DNA from: Tenericutes bacterium HGW-Tenericutes-1
Lineage (GTDB): Bacteria > Bacillota_I > Bacilli_A > Izemoplasmatales > Hujiaoplasmataceae
DNA length: 64,000 nt
Direction of reading: 5' to 3'
Assembly (NCBI GenBank): GCA_002839155.1
Contig: PGXM01000010.1
Coordinates: 1 to 64,000 of the forward strand
The notes under the pieces: model-generated
Told to the model about the DNA's origin: nothing
What the model saw: the letters and a program-made list of their open reading frames with translations, nothing else
The model's database searches: none
Program-made: the position numbers and the translations under genes
In this document: one piece after another, positions 1-9,235 of the stretch
Layout of the letters: every line of letters starts with the position of its first letter
Numbering within the stretch: the first letter of the stretch is position 1

Positions 1-101
1 ATCAAATTAACAAAAAAGACGACCGACTTTACAGACGATCGTCTTCAATAGAAAAATTATAGGTTTTTTTCTTGTGTCCTTGACATGGGGTACACTTTAT
101 C

Positions 102-857
102 TTATTGTAGGGATTTAATTTTAGGCTCAACGGCTTTATACATACCGTAAAATCCAAAGACGATGATACCGCCTAAAAGCGATGTTAAAATCATATAAAT
201 CGGATTGATTTTAAACCAACCAATGATATACATTTTTCCCCAGTTAAAAAACAGTTCTAAGGGTGTTCCGTTTTCCGGTTTTAACGTGTAAAAATAATTT
301 GCGTGAAAACCAAACAACACATTAAAGATATTATTGATAACTAAACCAATGACATAAAGGAACACCATGAGCATCATGGTTTTTCCTAAAGTCTTTTTGG
401 TTATTTTTACAAATCCACTCGCAACCGCCCATAAGGTCATTGCGACAATAAGCATATGCCCCCATAAATAAGCCATGCCTCTAAAATTAAGCAACGTTGA
501 GTAATTCTCTAATCCATTGGCGAAGATGATAGACATCATCGCTGCGGGCAAATTTAGACAAAATGCTAATGCAAATAAAACCTTGTTATCTTTTAAGAAC
601 GCAAACAATAAGACGAAATTCGCAAAGTGACAAATTTGTAACGGAATCAGTTCTTCATTCGGAACATATCCGTTTTTGACATAGATTTCGATATTTCTTA
701 AGATTAAAATGATAATGGCGATAATCGATAAAATAACGCCAATTTTTCTTTTTTCTTCGTAAGTCTTGTTTCTAAATACAAAATACAATACGACCGCGAA
801 GATAAACGGCGATGCGATAAAAAAGTAATGAAATAAACTCCACATTTGAAAAGTCAT
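102..857 (-). CDS. YwaF/TIGR02206-like multi-pass membrane protein
   Basis: 251 aa ORF with many TM segments; 'LIPLQICHFANF' and 'NPIYMILTSLLGG' resemble the YwaF family. Confidence 0.6.
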   Translation of the reverse strand: MTFQMWSLFHYFFIASPFIFAVVLYFVFRNKTYEEKRKIGVILSIIAIIILILRNIEIYVKNGYVPNEELIPLQICHFANFVLLFAFLKDNKVLFALAFCLNLPAAMMSIIFANGLENYSTLLNFRGMAYLWGHMLIVAMTLWAVASGFVKITKKTLGKTMMLMVFLYVIGLVINNIFNVLFGFHANYFYTLKPENGTPLELFFNWGKMYIIGWFKINPIYMILTSLLGGIIVFGFYGMYKAVEPKIKSLQ

Positions 858-938
858 AAGATCCCCCTAAAAACGTATCGAAAAAAATTATATCATAAAT
901 GAAGATAATAATACATCCTCAAAAAAATAAAAAAACGG

Positions 939-1496
939 CTATTCGGCCGTTTTCATCTTCTTCGATAAATAGCGTTCTTCTTCTGAAAAGATACATCCGC
1001 AATATTTTTGCATATAAAGTGGCAGTTCTCTTGCTTGTTTTTGTCCTTCTCTAAAATAGGGTCTAAAGTCTTCATAATGAAATTTGATGCCAATTTCATG
1101 TTCAAGACTTTCGCCTAATGCCTTCAGTTTCTCATGCTTCTGATAAGGACTAATGAGTAACGTCGTTGAGAATGCATCATATCCATGCGTTTTTGCATAG
1201 AGTGCTGTTTCTCTTAACCGCATGTCATAACAACCTAAACAACGGTTATCCAAATCTTCCATCGCCATTTTTGTAAACATCCGTAATCCGTATTTGTCAT
1301 TGATTGTTAATGGCAAATTTATCATCTCTGAATAACTTTTCAAGGCGTCTAATCTGTTTTTATATTCTGTATACGGGTGAATATTAGGATTATACCAATA
1401 CCCTTCGACCGTTATTTCTTTGCTTCTTAATACTTGTATCGCCATAACAGAGCAAGGGGCGCAACAAATATGTAACAATAATTTCACCTTTATCAC
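939..1496 (-). CDS. queH: Epoxyqueuosine reductase QueH (DUF208)
   Basis: 'LLLHICCAPCSVMAIQVL', 'GYWYNPNIHPYTEY', 'CLGCYDMRLRETA', 'YMQKYCGCIFSEEERY'; GTG start adjoining the upstream Sel1 gene stop. Confidence 0.85.
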   Translation of the reverse strand: MIKVKLLLHICCAPCSVMAIQVLRSKEITVEGYWYNPNIHPYTEYKNRLDALKSYSEMINLPLTINDKYGLRMFTKMAMEDLDNRCLGCYDMRLRETALYAKTHGYDAFSTTLLISPYQKHEKLKALGESLEHEIGIKFHYEDFRPYFREGQKQARELPLYMQKYCGCIFSEEERYLSKKMKTAE

Positions 1497-3215
1497 CTAA
1501 TTCATCATTAATTTTTCTAAAGCCTTAGGATGGTTTAATCTAGCGGCTTGTTCATAATATTTCTTCGCTTGAGCAATATTGCTTTCAACAAAAGGGGAAT
1601 ACCCTTCTAAGTATAAATTACCCATTTCATAGAGTGCTTCGCTAGATAAAGTGTCTTTTAATGCTTCATTTAACCAAGACATTGCATGTTTCGGTTCCGT
1701 TGGCTTTAAAAACAAAAAGACTTCAACCATGGCTTTTGATAACTTTGTCTCCGCAGCCATTTCAAACCAATACCTTGCGGTTCTTAACGATTTCGTAACG
1801 CCTTTTCCGTCTTTGAACAATTGACCTAGATAATACATGGCGAACGAATAATTATTTTGATTATGTTCAGGATCTAGAACATATTCAATCAATAATTCTT
1901 TCGCTTTTAAATAGTAAAGATTCATCTTTTTTTGATTGAACTTTTCATTTTCGATTTCATCAATTATCATGGTCGCATATTTATATTTAGCTCCTAATGA
2001 TCCCGCTTTTATCGCTTTTTCAAACCATTTTTCTGCGATTTTGAAATCGTGAGAACAGCCAACGCCTTTATCATGAAAGACACCGAGCCAATACATCGCT
2101 TGGTAATACCCTTTTTTTGCGGCAGTTTCCATATAAGAATACGCTAATGTTTTCGAATGATTTTCGATTTGTTCACGGTAATTTAAAAGACCTAAATTAA
2201 CCAACGCTTCTGGGTCTTGTAGCCTTGAAGCTTCCATGTAAAACTCTTTGGCTTTTTCAGAGTTCGCACTCGTTTTCATGCCCATTCGGTGCATGTCACC
2301 TAATCTTGACAATGCTTTTGGATGTTTTGCTTGACTCGCTAATTCTAAATATTGACGTGCTTCATCAATGTTTTGTTTAATTCCTTGACCATAAAGCAAA
2401 CAAACGCCATAGCCGTAATAGCCTTCAGGGTCATTTAAATCTTTTAAAGCTTGGAAATAAAAACAGGCTTTTTCATAATTCTTCTTGGTGATGGCGTTAC
2501 CTTCATAATAAACGTTAGCCACAATTTTTAATTGTTCAATATCTTTCGCTTTCGCCAACAACTCGCGATAATAAAATGCCATTTCTTGAAGGTAAGCATG
2601 CGATTTCTTTTTAAAGTAGGCATGTTTTCCTTCTAAATAAATATTCATCATCGTTTTCATAGCGGTCGTTTCACCGTTAGAAGCGGCTTTATCTAGCCAA
2701 TGAAAAGCTTTCTCAGGATTCTTCTTATAATCATTTTGCGATAAATGGTATAAACCAACATTGAGTTGGCCGGTTGGATTGTTTAAATCAGCGGATTTTT
2801 GATAGAAAAGAATGGCTTCTTCACTACTTTTTTGACAGCCTATCCCTTTCAATAAACAATCGCCTAACGCATTAAAAGCATCGGGATCATTGAGTTTTGC
2901 GGCGTTGACCAAATATTTATACGCTTTTTTCTTATTCTTTTTAACGCCATAACCGTTTTGATATAGTTTGGCTAAGGTAATCGCAGCGGGAGAATAATCA
3001 AATGCTTTTGATTTTTCGTAATTAATAAGTGCTTGTTTATAATCTTTCTTAGCGACGAAATAATTGCCTAAATTATAATAGCCAACCGGATTATCTTTAT
3101 CGGCGGCTTGTTTATAATATGAATAGGCTAATTCTAAATTCACTGGGCGGTTCACGCCATAAAAACAAGCGTCTCCTAAATCATTGAGGGCTTTTGGGTT
3201 TAATGACTCATTCAT
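1497..3215 (-). CDS. Sel1-repeat (SLR/TPR-like) protein
   Basis: Tandem ~36-aa repeats of the 'A..YL..AA..G...A...LG..Y..G.GV.K' type. Confidence 0.85.
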   Translation of the reverse strand: MNESLNPKALNDLGDACFYGVNRPVNLELAYSYYKQAADKDNPVGYYNLGNYFVAKKDYKQALINYEKSKAFDYSPAAITLAKLYQNGYGVKKNKKKAYKYLVNAAKLNDPDAFNALGDCLLKGIGCQKSSEEAILFYQKSADLNNPTGQLNVGLYHLSQNDYKKNPEKAFHWLDKAASNGETTAMKTMMNIYLEGKHAYFKKKSHAYLQEMAFYYRELLAKAKDIEQLKIVANVYYEGNAITKKNYEKACFYFQALKDLNDPEGYYGYGVCLLYGQGIKQNIDEARQYLELASQAKHPKALSRLGDMHRMGMKTSANSEKAKEFYMEASRLQDPEALVNLGLLNYREQIENHSKTLAYSYMETAAKKGYYQAMYWLGVFHDKGVGCSHDFKIAEKWFEKAIKAGSLGAKYKYATMIIDEIENEKFNQKKMNLYYLKAKELLIEYVLDPEHNQNNYSFAMYYLGQLFKDGKGVTKSLRTARYWFEMAAETKLSKAMVEVFLFLKPTEPKHAMSWLNEALKDTLSSEALYEMGNLYLEGYSPFVESNIAQAKKYYEQAARLNHPKALEKLMMN

Positions 3216-4165
3216 ACACTATACCCCCTTAAAGAATTTAAAGCGGTTAAGGCATCAGCATTTCCTGCATTTTTCGATAACTCATACCATTTTGCGGCTT
3301 TCACAAATGAACTATCGACCCCTTGTCCTAACTCGTATTTTTCAGCGAGCCGAAACATGGAGAATGCATCGCCTAATTCAGCGGCTTTTAAACAATAGTC
3401 AAACGCTTTTTTAGGATCAGGTAAACAACCTAATCCTTGATCATATGCTTTCACAAGCAATTGATATGCAAGTAAATTACCCTCATTGGCTGCGATTTCA
3501 AGATAGATCATTGCATCTTTCGGATGATCACTATTCAGTAATTCTTCACCGATGGTATACATTACTTGCGTGGATCTAGCATCGGTTTTACTTTTTGTAC
3601 CAATATAGCGAAAGCGATTCATGGCATCAATTGAGCCATAAGATAAAGCCTTATTCAGCCAAGTAAACGCTGATTCCGCACTTTTGGTCACGCCTTTGCC
3701 TTCTAAATAAGCCATCCCAATGCGGTAGGCGGAAAATGCATCTTCGTTTTTAGCGAGTTCTGCGTAGATTTTCAACGCTTTTGGCTCGTTTTTTGAAATA
3801 CCTTGACCGGTTTCATAACATTCAGCGACTTTTAATTTAGCTTCATGATAATTTCTTTCGGCTGCGGTTTGAAAATATTCAAACGCTTTGGCATCATTTT
3901 TAAGGACACCCCAACCATTCAAATAACATAGACCCATCATATAGAGTCCGGATGGTTCTAATTCTAACGCTGATTTATTGAAAGATTCAAAAGCTAAATC
4001 ATAATCTTTTTTCATACTAAGCCCATTTAAGGCCATCATTCCAAGATAATAATTTGCTTTAGGATCATTCTTTTTTGCCATTTTTTTGATTAATGGCAAG
4101 GCCTTGTCAAACTGTTTGACATCATAGAGTTTGACTGCTTCTATTAAACGATCTTCAGTTTCCAT
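3212..4165 (-). CDS. Sel1-repeat protein
   Basis: Sel1 repeats (e.g. 'AFEYFQTAAERNYHEAKLKVAECYETGQGISKN'); 4-nt overlap with the downstream Sel1 gene. Confidence 0.85.
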   Translation of the reverse strand: METEDRLIEAVKLYDVKQFDKALPLIKKMAKKNDPKANYYLGMMALNGLSMKKDYDLAFESFNKSALELEPSGLYMMGLCYLNGWGVLKNDAKAFEYFQTAAERNYHEAKLKVAECYETGQGISKNEPKALKIYAELAKNEDAFSAYRIGMAYLEGKGVTKSAESAFTWLNKALSYGSIDAMNRFRYIGTKSKTDARSTQVMYTIGEELLNSDHPKDAMIYLEIAANEGNLLAYQLLVKAYDQGLGCLPDPKKAFDYCLKAAELGDAFSMFRLAEKYELGQGVDSSFVKAAKWYELSKNAGNADALTALNSLRGYSV

Positions 4166-4211
4166 AGTGACCCTCCCACTTTCTTTTCTTATTTCATTAT
4201 ATCATAGATAA

Positions 4212-6023
4212 TTAGGGTTGTGAGATGAATTCTTTTAACATTTCAAGTCTTGATAACGAACGATTGAGTCCGCAGCTTTTATTTCTTGATAACCATAATC
4301 TAGGATGAATTTCTAGGATGCTACTTAAGAGTTTGAGTAACTCGCTTTTGTTGATGCTTTCTTCATAATTAAGGTAAGCATTGACTAAAATGCCAAGTCT
4401 TAATAAATTCGATGTTTGTAGGAGTTCTTGTTTTAATAAGGGATCGTTTAATCGTAATGATTCAATAGTATCATCAAAGGTTGCTAACGACATTTGTAAT
4501 TTTTTTAAACTTTCAAGTGATAACGGATTTTGTTTAATCAGTTGTGCATGAGCGTTTCTACGCATCTCAAAAGGGAAGCGATCCGATGGATCAACGTACA
4601 TAATCGATTGAAAAGCCGTCGTAGCATTATAGACGTATTTCGTCTCTAAATCATTGTATTTCGATAATTCAATCATCGCTTGGGTTAATTGATTGGAAAA
4701 ATCACCAAGGACCGCAAAGTTTAAGAACGCAGATAAATCAGAGAAATCGTCATACTCATGACTCCAAGTCGATTGCGATAAATATGCAAAACCGATATAA
4801 CTCCAAGGGAGATATTGTAAATGACCGTTATCGCCCCAATCGGTGGTTAAAACCCCTAATCCTTGATACAGTTTCGCATTGATAGCGGCGTTTTTCGTCG
4901 TGGTTAACATATCATTGAACCGTCCCGTAAAGCTATTCCACGTTGATGTTCCTGGTGCTAAGATAAAAGATCGGTTTAGTTCATGAAGTTTTTTCGCATG
5001 ACTTTCAAAATCGTAGTGACGGTCATACCCCCAATCAATTAAAATGACCTCTTGTGGTAACTGGTTGGCATTCTCTGGATGATTGATTAATACGTCAGCC
5101 CACATCAGAGGCGTTTTGTGATGTTTTTTTACTTCATCAAGCAATTGATTAACAAAGTTGATATAAACGGTCTCAAGACCGATTTTTTCACAGAGGTCTT
5201 TACTTTTCCCTCGTCCTAATTCAAACGGTTCATCCACGTTGATATTAAAGTATTGAGACTTTGAAAAAGGCATGAAATCTTGGTAAAGTTGTTTAACAAA
5301 CTGAACGCTTTTTTCATCTAAAGGATTCAAAGTAGATGCTAAGAAAGGAAAGCCCCACTGTATAAACCCATCTTCACATTCGGCTAAATGATGTAATGAA
5401 GGGAGTGCAAGCCAAGTGGTCATATGACCAAAGCTATTCATATTGCCAACTAAATCGATACCTCGGTTCAAACAATACCCTTCTAATGCTTGAAATTCTT
5501 CAAGTGTTAACGGGGTTTCATGAGGAAAATAATCTTTAAATGAGGGATATTCGAGTGCATAACCTTCAACGTAAAGCTGTACGTGATTGATTTTCATCCG
5601 CATTAAGTTGTTTATGAGTTGTTTTAATGTATCAAGCGTTGGGATTTTATCGCGGGCGATATCAATCATGACACCTCTTACTGATAATTCAGGATAATCT
5701 TCTATGATTAAGTATGGGAGTTTTTTTCGATGTTGTGAAATTATTTGAACGAGGGTCATCAAACCATAAAGCGCACCAGAATAATCGTGATAATGGATTT
5801 GGATGCCAAATGCATTGATGTTTAAAAGATAGCCTTCGTTTTTAAGCTTTGCATCTTTGATAAAAACTAAATTGGGAGATGCATCAAAAACAACGTCTAA
5901 AAAGACGGATTCAAGGACCTCTTTGAGGTCCTTTAATTCAGGGTTTAAGTGAATCATCAACTGATTATAGCTGAAGAAACCTATCTCTAGTTTAAGCGAT
6001 TGAACTCTTGGGAATAAGATCAT
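4212..6023 (-). CDS. GH20-type beta-N-acetylhexosaminidase-like glycosidase
   Basis: 'EDYPELSVRGVMIDIARDKIPTLDTLKQLINNLMRMKINHVQLYVE' and catalytic Asp-Glu in 'YFNINVDEPFELG'; likely start is an internal Met of the 607-aa ORF. Confidence 0.75.
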   Translation of the reverse strand: MILFPRVQSLKLEIGFFSYNQLMIHLNPELKDLKEVLESVFLDVVFDASPNLVFIKDAKLKNEGYLLNINAFGIQIHYHDYSGALYGLMTLVQIISQHRKKLPYLIIEDYPELSVRGVMIDIARDKIPTLDTLKQLINNLMRMKINHVQLYVEGYALEYPSFKDYFPHETPLTLEEFQALEGYCLNRGIDLVGNMNSFGHMTTWLALPSLHHLAECEDGFIQWGFPFLASTLNPLDEKSVQFVKQLYQDFMPFSKSQYFNINVDEPFELGRGKSKDLCEKIGLETVYINFVNQLLDEVKKHHKTPLMWADVLINHPENANQLPQEVILIDWGYDRHYDFESHAKKLHELNRSFILAPGTSTWNSFTGRFNDMLTTTKNAAINAKLYQGLGVLTTDWGDNGHLQYLPWSYIGFAYLSQSTWSHEYDDFSDLSAFLNFAVLGDFSNQLTQAMIELSKYNDLETKYVYNATTAFQSIMYVDPSDRFPFEMRRNAHAQLIKQNPLSLESLKKLQMSLATFDDTIESLRLNDPLLKQELLQTSNLLRLGILVNAYLNYEESINKSELLKLLSSILEIHPRLWLSRNKSCGLNRSLSRLEMLKEFISQP

Positions 6024-6024
6024 A

Positions 6025-9000
6025 TTAATCTCCAATTTGTTTTAAGACATCAGTTAAAATTGAATATAAATAAAGTTTTACCGGTTTTTTTGCAAGATCA
6101 CGGATAAAACATGCGTAACCATTTAACTGTGCTATATAAGCCTCATCTTCGATATTCTTCAGTTTATAATCGGTGATATCAACATGATCAGGATAAATAA
6201 GAAGTAAATCGATGACGCCCATTTTCGTTGAATCCTCGTTCGTTAGGGTAAAAGGATACTCCTGATAAATGATAGCTTTATCAATTGAAGAAAATTCCTT
6301 GTGAGCTAAAAAGCGTTTTAGATAGAAAGCATCTTCTTGATGCATTGATTTTAGCGCTTCTTGTGGATGATAAAAATCAAATGTTTCAAAGATTTTATGT
6401 AGTTTAATACCCTGTTTGACGGCTTGAATGGTCGGATTATCCATCCAGGTTTTGACGGTTTTTGAATAATGAGACTGAGAAATTGTTTTAGCTTCTATAT
6501 GAATTTCATGATATTTTAAAGGTTCACTCACTGGTTGTATCGGTGTTTTAGGATTCGAAACTAACCGGGTTTTTTCCTCTAGATACGGGACATGAGAATC
6601 CTCTACTATTGGAAAACAATCAAAAAAGTTATGGTATTTTCGAAAACTAGACCGAATCTTTGAACTTATATAACCAGATTCATCATAACTGACGTTGATT
6701 ACTTGACTCGTTTCTTGATTGAGGAGGAAAAACATCTTTTCTTTCGTTCTTGTTAAAGCCACATAAAATAACCGTATCTTTTCAGAAATAATCTCATTTT
6801 TCTTGCGGTTTCTAACAATTTTATGCCAAATCGTATCGATAAATCCCTCTTTGTAAGTTTTAATAATGATGCCATATTTTTTATCAAACAAAGTCCCTTG
6901 ATTAATATCTCTCATATTAAAGGTTTTATCAAGGCCTGGATAAAAACAGAAAGGGAATTCAAGACCTTTGGATTTATGCATGGTCATTAATCTGACCGCG
7001 TTTTTACTGAAATCAATCGGACGTGAAAATTCGATGTCTAGTTCTTTGCTTGAATAAACATCATCAAAATAAGCAATCAAATCGTCGAATTGAAATAATC
7101 GGAACGATTGAACTTTTGCGAAGAGAAAATCTAATTTTCTCTCGACGTTTTCCGGATTTTCTAATCGGGCAATATGGTGATATATCTTCAATCTTTCCAC
7201 GATCATTTGGATTAATTCTTTGATAGGAGTTATGGTGATATAACGTGAAAGATAAGCAATATCATCATGAATTTGTTGGAAGGTTGGTAAAGTACTAAAA
7301 ATCGATAGGTCAGTGATATGATTCAAGGGATAATTAACAAATAAATCAATGATAGAATTATCATCGATTTGATAAATGAAAGATCTCGCAACGCCATAAA
7401 AAGCATGTTTAAAATAGGTTTTGAAATAAGCTTCGTCGATAAAACATTTCATCAATTTCAATAGCTGATTGAAGAGTAGCACTTCTGTTGAAGCAACGAC
7501 TTTCTCATCGCTAATAGAATCGACAACGATATTTGCATCCGTTAAAACCTTTTCGAATACGTCAAAATCGCTTTTTCGGTCAAGTAAAATACAAAAGTGC
7601 TCAAAACGTGCAGCTTCATACTGACCGCCCTTGACTTTTAGATTCATCACGGGAGTTTTCTCGTCAATCATCAATTGAATCTTTTTAGCAATCAAAATTG
7701 CTTCATATTCAGCTTGTGAAATCGAATCTTCCTTTGATAAAGAATAATTCATGATTTCAGATTGATACAAGATTGGTTGGTGACTTTTGATATTATATAT
7801 TTCATTTCCAAACTGTAATGCTTGATTGTCATGATAATTGACACCACCAATACTTTCATCCATCATGGGATAAAACATGGAATTGATGCCTTCAATCACT
7901 TCATTCCGAGACCGGAAATTATAGGTTAAATCGATTGCGACACCATCGTTTAAATCTTTATATTGGTGGTATTTATCAATAAAATTTTGTGGATTAGCAT
8001 TTCTAAAGCCATAAATGGATTGTTTTGCATCCCCGACCATAAATACGTTATGATTGCTTATTAAACTCACCAAATATTCTTGTAAATCGTTGGTATCTTG
8101 ATATTCGTCGACCATGATTTCAAAGGTATGATTTTTAAGCGATTCTTTCACTTCCGCATGATGCGTTAATAGTTCAATCGCGAGATGCATGATATCGATA
8201 AAGTCGAAGAAATGATGCGCCAGTTGATAACTTCTAACTTTCGAACGGTAGACGAGCAACACTTCAATTAAAACCTGAATTGTATTTTTCGTTTCTAGTA
8301 ACGCGTTAATTATATCTGACTTTGATTGTACAAATAAATGATCAAACTCTTTTTTAAGTGCTAAATAAGATTCTTTCACTGGATTATAGTAATATTTTAA
8401 CCATTCAACGGTATTTTCATCAATTGCATTTGAGGCTTTTGGGAGCGTGGGTAAGGTTCCAACTGATAAATTCATCATAATATCATCAAGGGTTGTAGCC
8501 TCAGTCAAGTCACTAAATGTACTGATGAGTTTGCCTTTAAACTCAACAACTTTATCATTATTATAGTCTCTTATTTCATCGACTAAGTGATCATAATTAG
8601 TTTTAAACGACTTAAAACGGTCCAAAACAAGTTCTTCATATTCATGAAATGATTGTTCGATAAATGCTTCTGAATAATTGTTTTCAACCAAATGATTTAA
8701 GTAATTTTCGGGATCTGGAATCATTTCCAAACTTTTATCAAATAACAGTATCAAGTCTCTAAATCCTTGGTCACCCTTATCGAAATAACGGTCGATAACT
8801 TGAATAAATGTATCAGATTTTATTAGATAAAAGTCATTCATCGTTTCGTCAAGCAAACGCTGTTTAATGGAATAAAGTAAAATATTATCAGCGATTTCGA
8901 CATTTTCAGGTAAGTTGAGAAGATAATGATATTGTTTTACTAAGGACAAACAAAAACTGTCAAACGTTGAAATATGGGCGTTATCTAGTTTGCTTAGTTG

Positions 9001-9234
9001 TTCTTGGAGTCCATCAATTTCACTGATTTTATCTTTAATTCTTGTTTTCATTTCTAACGCAGCTGCGTTGGTAAACGTTAAGATAATTAACCTATCGACA
9101 TCAACGCCAGATTTTAAAATCCTAATAACCCGTTCAGATAATACCGTCGTTTTTCCACTGCCTGCACCTGCACTGATTAAAATGTTGGAACCACTGGCAT
9201 CAATTGCTTTTTGTTGTTCAAGGGTAAAAGCCAT
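6025..9234 (-). CDS. addA: ATP-dependent helicase/nuclease subunit A
   Basis: UvrD-type motifs 'ISAGAGSGKTTVLSERV', 'VDEYQDTNDLQEYLV', 'VGDAKQSIYGFRNANP', 'MTMHKSKGLEFPFCFYPGL', 'FYVALTRTKEKMF'; C-terminal nuclease 'GVIDLLLIYPDHVDITDYK'. Confidence 0.93.
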   Translation of the reverse strand: MAFTLEQQKAIDASGSNILISAGAGSGKTTVLSERVIRILKSGVDVDRLIILTFTNAAALEMKTRIKDKISEIDGLQEQLSKLDNAHISTFDSFCLSLVKQYHYLLNLPENVEIADNILLYSIKQRLLDETMNDFYLIKSDTFIQVIDRYFDKGDQGFRDLILLFDKSLEMIPDPENYLNHLVENNYSEAFIEQSFHEYEELVLDRFKSFKTNYDHLVDEIRDYNNDKVVEFKGKLISTFSDLTEATTLDDIMMNLSVGTLPTLPKASNAIDENTVEWLKYYYNPVKESYLALKKEFDHLFVQSKSDIINALLETKNTIQVLIEVLLVYRSKVRSYQLAHHFFDFIDIMHLAIELLTHHAEVKESLKNHTFEIMVDEYQDTNDLQEYLVSLISNHNVFMVGDAKQSIYGFRNANPQNFIDKYHQYKDLNDGVAIDLTYNFRSRNEVIEGINSMFYPMMDESIGGVNYHDNQALQFGNEIYNIKSHQPILYQSEIMNYSLSKEDSISQAEYEAILIAKKIQLMIDEKTPVMNLKVKGGQYEAARFEHFCILLDRKSDFDVFEKVLTDANIVVDSISDEKVVASTEVLLFNQLLKLMKCFIDEAYFKTYFKHAFYGVARSFIYQIDDNSIIDLFVNYPLNHITDLSIFSTLPTFQQIHDDIAYLSRYITITPIKELIQMIVERLKIYHHIARLENPENVERKLDFLFAKVQSFRLFQFDDLIAYFDDVYSSKELDIEFSRPIDFSKNAVRLMTMHKSKGLEFPFCFYPGLDKTFNMRDINQGTLFDKKYGIIIKTYKEGFIDTIWHKIVRNRKKNEIISEKIRLFYVALTRTKEKMFFLLNQETSQVINVSYDESGYISSKIRSSFRKYHNFFDCFPIVEDSHVPYLEEKTRLVSNPKTPIQPVSEPLKYHEIHIEAKTISQSHYSKTVKTWMDNPTIQAVKQGIKLHKIFETFDFYHPQEALKSMHQEDAFYLKRFLAHKEFSSIDKAIIYQEYPFTLTNEDSTKMGVIDLLLIYPDHVDITDYKLKNIEDEAYIAQLNGYACFIRDLAKKPVKLYLYSILTDVLKQIGD

Positions 9235-9235
9235 T

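Noticed and set aside
1497-4165. Repeat structure possibly resembling a CRISPR or tandem DNA repeat
   Set aside because: Periodicity is at protein level (Sel1 repeats, ~108 nt, diverged at DNA level); no conserved direct repeats with spacers. Same reasoning for the LRR gene at 42291-43679
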